The notes under the pieces were generated by a model. That model was not told where the DNA came from. It was given only the letters and a program-made list of their open reading frames with translations, and did no database searches. A program made the translations under genes and the position numbers. From positions 1 through 15,716 of the forward strand of contig JACZJD010000699.1 in assembly GCA_014860725.1 (NCBI GenBank): a stretch of 15,716 nucleotides of DNA, written 5' to 3'. Source of the DNA: Aquamicrobium sp. GTDB lineage: Bacteria; Pseudomonadota; Alphaproteobacteria; Rhizobiales; Rhizobiaceae. Shown here piece after piece: positions 13,306-15,716 of this stretch (its first letter is position 1; each line of letters opens with the position of its first letter).

Positions 13306-14154
13306 TCAGTCTGTCAGGCCGATATCGCGCATCTTGGCGTAGAGCGTCTCGTCCGGCTCGCCCGTCTCCGGCAGGCCGAACAGCGACTGGAACTCGAGGA
13401 TCGCCGCCCGCGTCCGCGAGCCGACCACGCCGTCGATCTCGATCCCGTCATTGCCGAACGCCTTCAGCCCGGCCTGGATGCGCATCACCATGGCGTCGCC
13501 GCGAGGCGCGGCCGACGACGTCTCGATCATGTCGGTGCCCGGCGAGCCCTGCGGCAGCGGCGGCGCGCCGGCCACGCTTCTCGGGCGCGCGCCGAGCTGG
13601 GCGAGAAGCTGGTCGTCGATCTCGGCCGACACGCTCAGCCCGACCATCTTGCGATAGGCCTCGATGGCGCTGCGCGTCTGCGGCCCGGTCAGGCCGTCCA
13701 CCGTGCCGGAATAGAGGTTGAGTCCGGCGAGGATGCGCTGCACCTCCTCGACCACCGGATCGCCCTTCACCGCCGGCCGCGCCTCGGGCGCTTCCGGGAC
13801 GGCGGCCGCCGGCGGGGCGCTCGCCGTCTCGCGCTCCCTCAGCTTCTCGCGCTCGATGCGGATGATGGTCTCGATCGCCGCGGCGTCCACTTCCGTCTCC
13901 GGCTGCTGCTCGAGCCGGCTCGCCTCGACGGTCGGCCCGGCCAGCGGGCGGGTGGAGAAGAACGCGCTGCCATGCGCGTGCGGCTGATACCACAGCGCAT
14001 TGGCGGCGACATAGGCGAAGGCGACGGCAAAGGCCGTCACGCCGCCGACCGCCGTGCGGTTGCGCAGCAGGAATGCGGCGACGCCGTTCTCCTCGTCATC
14101 GAACTCGTCGATGGGCCTGCGGCCGTTACGCGATCTTGCGGAGCGCGATGCCAT
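13306..14154 (-). CDS. Membrane-anchored peptidoglycan-binding (PG_binding_1) domain protein
   Basis: This is a 282-residue protein. Residues 1-35 are basic/acidic and cytoplasmic (MASRSARSRNGRRPIDEFDD). A membrane segment at about 36-54 (VGGVTAFAVAFAYVAANAL) follows. A Pro/Ala-rich linker with a charged helix (ETIIRIEREKLRERE) leads to two PG_binding_1 repeats: about 134-190 (VVEEVQRILAGLNLYSGTVD, GPQTRSAIEAYRKMVGL) and about 222-280 (VMRIQAGLKAFGNDGIEIDG, GSRTRAAILEFQSLFGL). It should tether the inner membrane to the cell wall; no catalytic domain is present. The ATG at 14154 lies inside the end of the histidine kinase gene (29-base overlap) with GGGGAAA upstream, so the two are coupled. 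The DUF1491 remnant follows after 7 bases. The gene is intact. Confidence 0.9.
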   Translation of the reverse strand: MASRSARSRNGRRPIDEFDDEENGVAAFLLRNRTAVGGVTAFAVAFAYVAANALWYQPHAHGSAFFSTRPLAGPTVEASRLEQQPETEVDAAAIETIIRIEREKLRERETASAPPAAAVPEAPEARPAVKGDPVVEEVQRILAGLNLYSGTVDGLTGPQTRSAIEAYRKMVGLSVSAEIDDQLLAQLGARPRSVAGAPPLPQGSPGTDMIETSSAAPRGDAMVMRIQAGLKAFGNDGIEIDGVVGSRTRAAILEFQSLFGLPETGEPDETLYAKMRDIGLTD

Positions 14155-15706
14155 GTCTTTCCCCTGTTTCCCCGCCCGCTGTTTCCCCGGCCGTGTCCCG
14201 CTCCACGCCGCATTCCGCCGGCGTGGCGGCCGGCAGGCCGACGGTCACGGTCGTCCCGAGGCCCGGCGCGCTTTCGATGCTCATCGAGCCGCCATGCAGC
14301 TTGACGAGCCCCTTGACCAGCGACAGGCCGAGGCCCGTTCCCTGGAACTGGCGCGTATAGTCGTTCTGCACCTGCATGAACGGGCGGCCGAGCTTGGCGA
14401 GATCGTCGTTGCCGATGCCGATGCCGGTATCGTTGACGAAGATGCGCACCGTGCCGTCCCGCGAGGCGGCGTTCACGGTCACGTGCCCGCCCTCGGGCGT
14501 GAACTTCACCGCGTTCGACAGCAGGTTGATGAGGATCTGCTGCACGGCCCGCCGGTCGCCCAGCACCTGGCCGAGCCCGTGCGGCAGCCTCGCGGTCAGC
14601 GTCACGCCCCTTTCGGCGGCCTGCGGCTCCAGCATGGCGCAGCACAGCTCCACCGCCGGCTTCAGGTCGAACGGCTCGACGGTGATGCGGTAGGAGCCGG
14701 ACTCGATCTTCGACACGTCGAGGATGGCGTTGACCACCGAAAGAAGATGGTTGCCCGCATCCCGGATCAGCCCGACCTGCTCTGCCTGCTTCGGCGCCAG
14801 ATCGCCGGAGATTTCGCGGTGGAGCAGCATGTCGGAGAAGCCGATGATCGCGTTGAGCGGCGTCCTGAGCTCATGGCTGACCGTGGCCAAGAAGCGGCCC
14901 TTCGCCACCTCGCTCGCGTCGGCCTCCTCGCGCGCAGCGACCAGTTCCCGCCGCAGCGCCGCCTTCTCGCCGCCGTCGCGGATGATCGCCGCCACGGCGC
15001 CGTCGCCGGCCGCGACCATGTCGACCTCGAACGGCCGGAAATGGCCCGCCTCGCCCGTTCCGGCGGCAGGCATCCTGATCCTGGCGTCGCAGCGGGCCGG
15101 CCCGCCGCCGTCGCGCACCTGCGCCGCCGCGCACAGGAAGGCGACGCGGTCGCCGACATGAACGCGCTCGAACAGACCGCCGCCGAGAAGAAGCGCAGGG
15201 TCGATGCCAAGAATGCGCGACGCCTGCGGCGACACGCTCTCGGCCTCGCCGGCGCGCGACAGCCTGACGACCACGGCGTCGAACGCCGTCTCGGCAAGGA
15301 CGGCTTCCCGGCGGTCCGCCTTCGCGCCCTCGCCCTCGGCCACGGTCCGGCGCAGGGCGAGCGTCGCGCCGTAGAGCGCGGGCGCGATCCACTGCCATGC
15401 CGACGCGGCGGCGGCATCGCCGAGGCCCGGAACCTGCATGAAGACGCCGACCGCGATGCCGGATGCCGCCAGCGCCGCGCCGGCGACCTTGCGCGACCGG
15501 GCGACCCACCACGTTTCCAGCGGCACAACCGCAAGAAGCACCGCAGCCGGCGTGCCGGGCCCGCCCGATAGCGCAACCAGCGCCCCGGCAAGCACGCTCC
15601 CCGCGCCCAGCGCGGCCCACTGAGCCTCTTCCGCACGCCCGCGCACGACGACGGAAAGCGCGATCAGCCAGCTCGTCCCGAAGACGGCGCACAGCATGGC
15701 GAGCAC
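14126..15706 (-). CDS. PAS-type membrane sensor histidine kinase (DivJ/PleC-like), start near window edge
   Basis: As seen, this is 526 residues. The first 120 hold about five hydrophobic segments (AMLCAVFGTSWLIALSVVV, AALGAGSVLAGALVALSG, AAVLLAVVPLETWWVA, and others). A PAS-like region is at about 135-245. A coiled linker leads to the dimerisation domain with the H box FLATVSHELRTPLNAIIGF (phospho-His278), then the N box INLLSNAVKFT (Asn398), G1 box NDTGIGI (426-431) and G2 box GTGLGLSLVKGL (456-467). There is no receiver domain, so it needs a separate response regulator. The SHELRTPLNAIIGFSDMLL and ILDVSKIESG motifs are shared with DivJ/PleC/PdhS cell-cycle kinases; which one it is cannot be told. 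Possible starts are GTG 15706, with GGAGG 5 bases upstream, or ATG 15697. The frame stays open to the window edge, so a longer N-terminus is possible. Confidence 0.88.
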   Translation of the reverse strand: MLAMLCAVFGTSWLIALSVVVRGRAEEAQWAALGAGSVLAGALVALSGGPGTPAAVLLAVVPLETWWVARSRKVAGAALAASGIAVGVFMQVPGLGDAAAASAWQWIAPALYGATLALRRTVAEGEGAKADRREAVLAETAFDAVVVRLSRAGEAESVSPQASRILGIDPALLLGGGLFERVHVGDRVAFLCAAAQVRDGGGPARCDARIRMPAAGTGEAGHFRPFEVDMVAAGDGAVAAIIRDGGEKAALRRELVAAREEADASEVAKGRFLATVSHELRTPLNAIIGFSDMLLHREISGDLAPKQAEQVGLIRDAGNHLLSVVNAILDVSKIESGSYRITVEPFDLKPAVELCCAMLEPQAAERGVTLTARLPHGLGQVLGDRRAVQQILINLLSNAVKFTPEGGHVTVNAASRDGTVRIFVNDTGIGIGNDDLAKLGRPFMQVQNDYTRQFQGTGLGLSLVKGLVKLHGGSMSIESAPGLGTTVTVGLPAATPAECGVERDTAGETAGGETGERHGIALRKIA

Positions 15707-15716
15707 GCCCTCCTCC

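Noticed and set aside
13093..14304. Continuation of the DUF2336 frame for about 400 further codons
   Set aside because: The added sequence is Arg/Ala-rich and antisense to the DUF1491 remnant and to the intact peptidoglycan-binding gene. It is a chance open frame in GC-rich DNA, not a fusion protein.

Overview
This window is GC-rich chromosomal DNA from an alphaproteobacterium, most likely an order Rhizobiales (Hyphomicrobiales) member of the Mesorhizobium/Phyllobacteriaceae type. That placement is inferred from recognisable proteins: rhizobial gene-transfer-agent (GTA) structural proteins, split DUF1214/DUF1254 proteins, DUF2336 and DUF1491 families, and a DivJ/PleC-like histidine kinase. 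No rRNA, tRNA, CRISPR array, insertion sequence or integrase is visible.

Region 1 (1-8306, minus strand) is a tightly packed GTA / HK97-type head-tail cluster. In transcription order it runs: small terminase, large terminase, portal, small membrane protein (DUF6107-like), prohead protease, major capsid, head-tail connector (gp6), head closure protein (gp7), a 60-residue small ORF, DUF3168 tail terminator (gp8), major tail protein (gp9), two tail assembly chaperones (gp10 and a gp10.1-like protein), and the start of the tape-measure protein (gp11), which runs off the left edge. Most genes overlap by 1-17 bases. A candidate sigma70 promoter with a perfect -35 lies upstream of the small terminase, and two hairpins follow the capsid gene. 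The portal gene is broken by an apparent 2-base deletion near 5799.

Region 2 (8600-12160) is housekeeping. It holds a bifunctional class A penicillin-binding protein on the plus strand, then an overlapping DUF1214 + DUF1254 membrane-anchored pair, then a short convergent conserved protein with an IIFPGVRYE motif.

Region 3 (12161-15716) begins with a CtrA-box-like site upstream of a DUF2336 gene. From the other side, a minus-strand operon runs histidine kinase, then peptidoglycan-binding-domain membrane protein, then DUF1491. The DUF2336 and DUF1491 genes converge, and both have lost their 3' ends at one junction near 13.09 kb. The DUF1491 remnant also carries a 31-36 base micro-inversion bounded by a 5-base inverted repeat, plus an internal deletion.

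The main points for a second look are the broken portal in an otherwise intact GTA cluster and the rearranged DUF2336/DUF1491 junction. Both could be real decay or local assembly/sequencing errors in very GC-rich DNA. I see no convincing wholly novel system.
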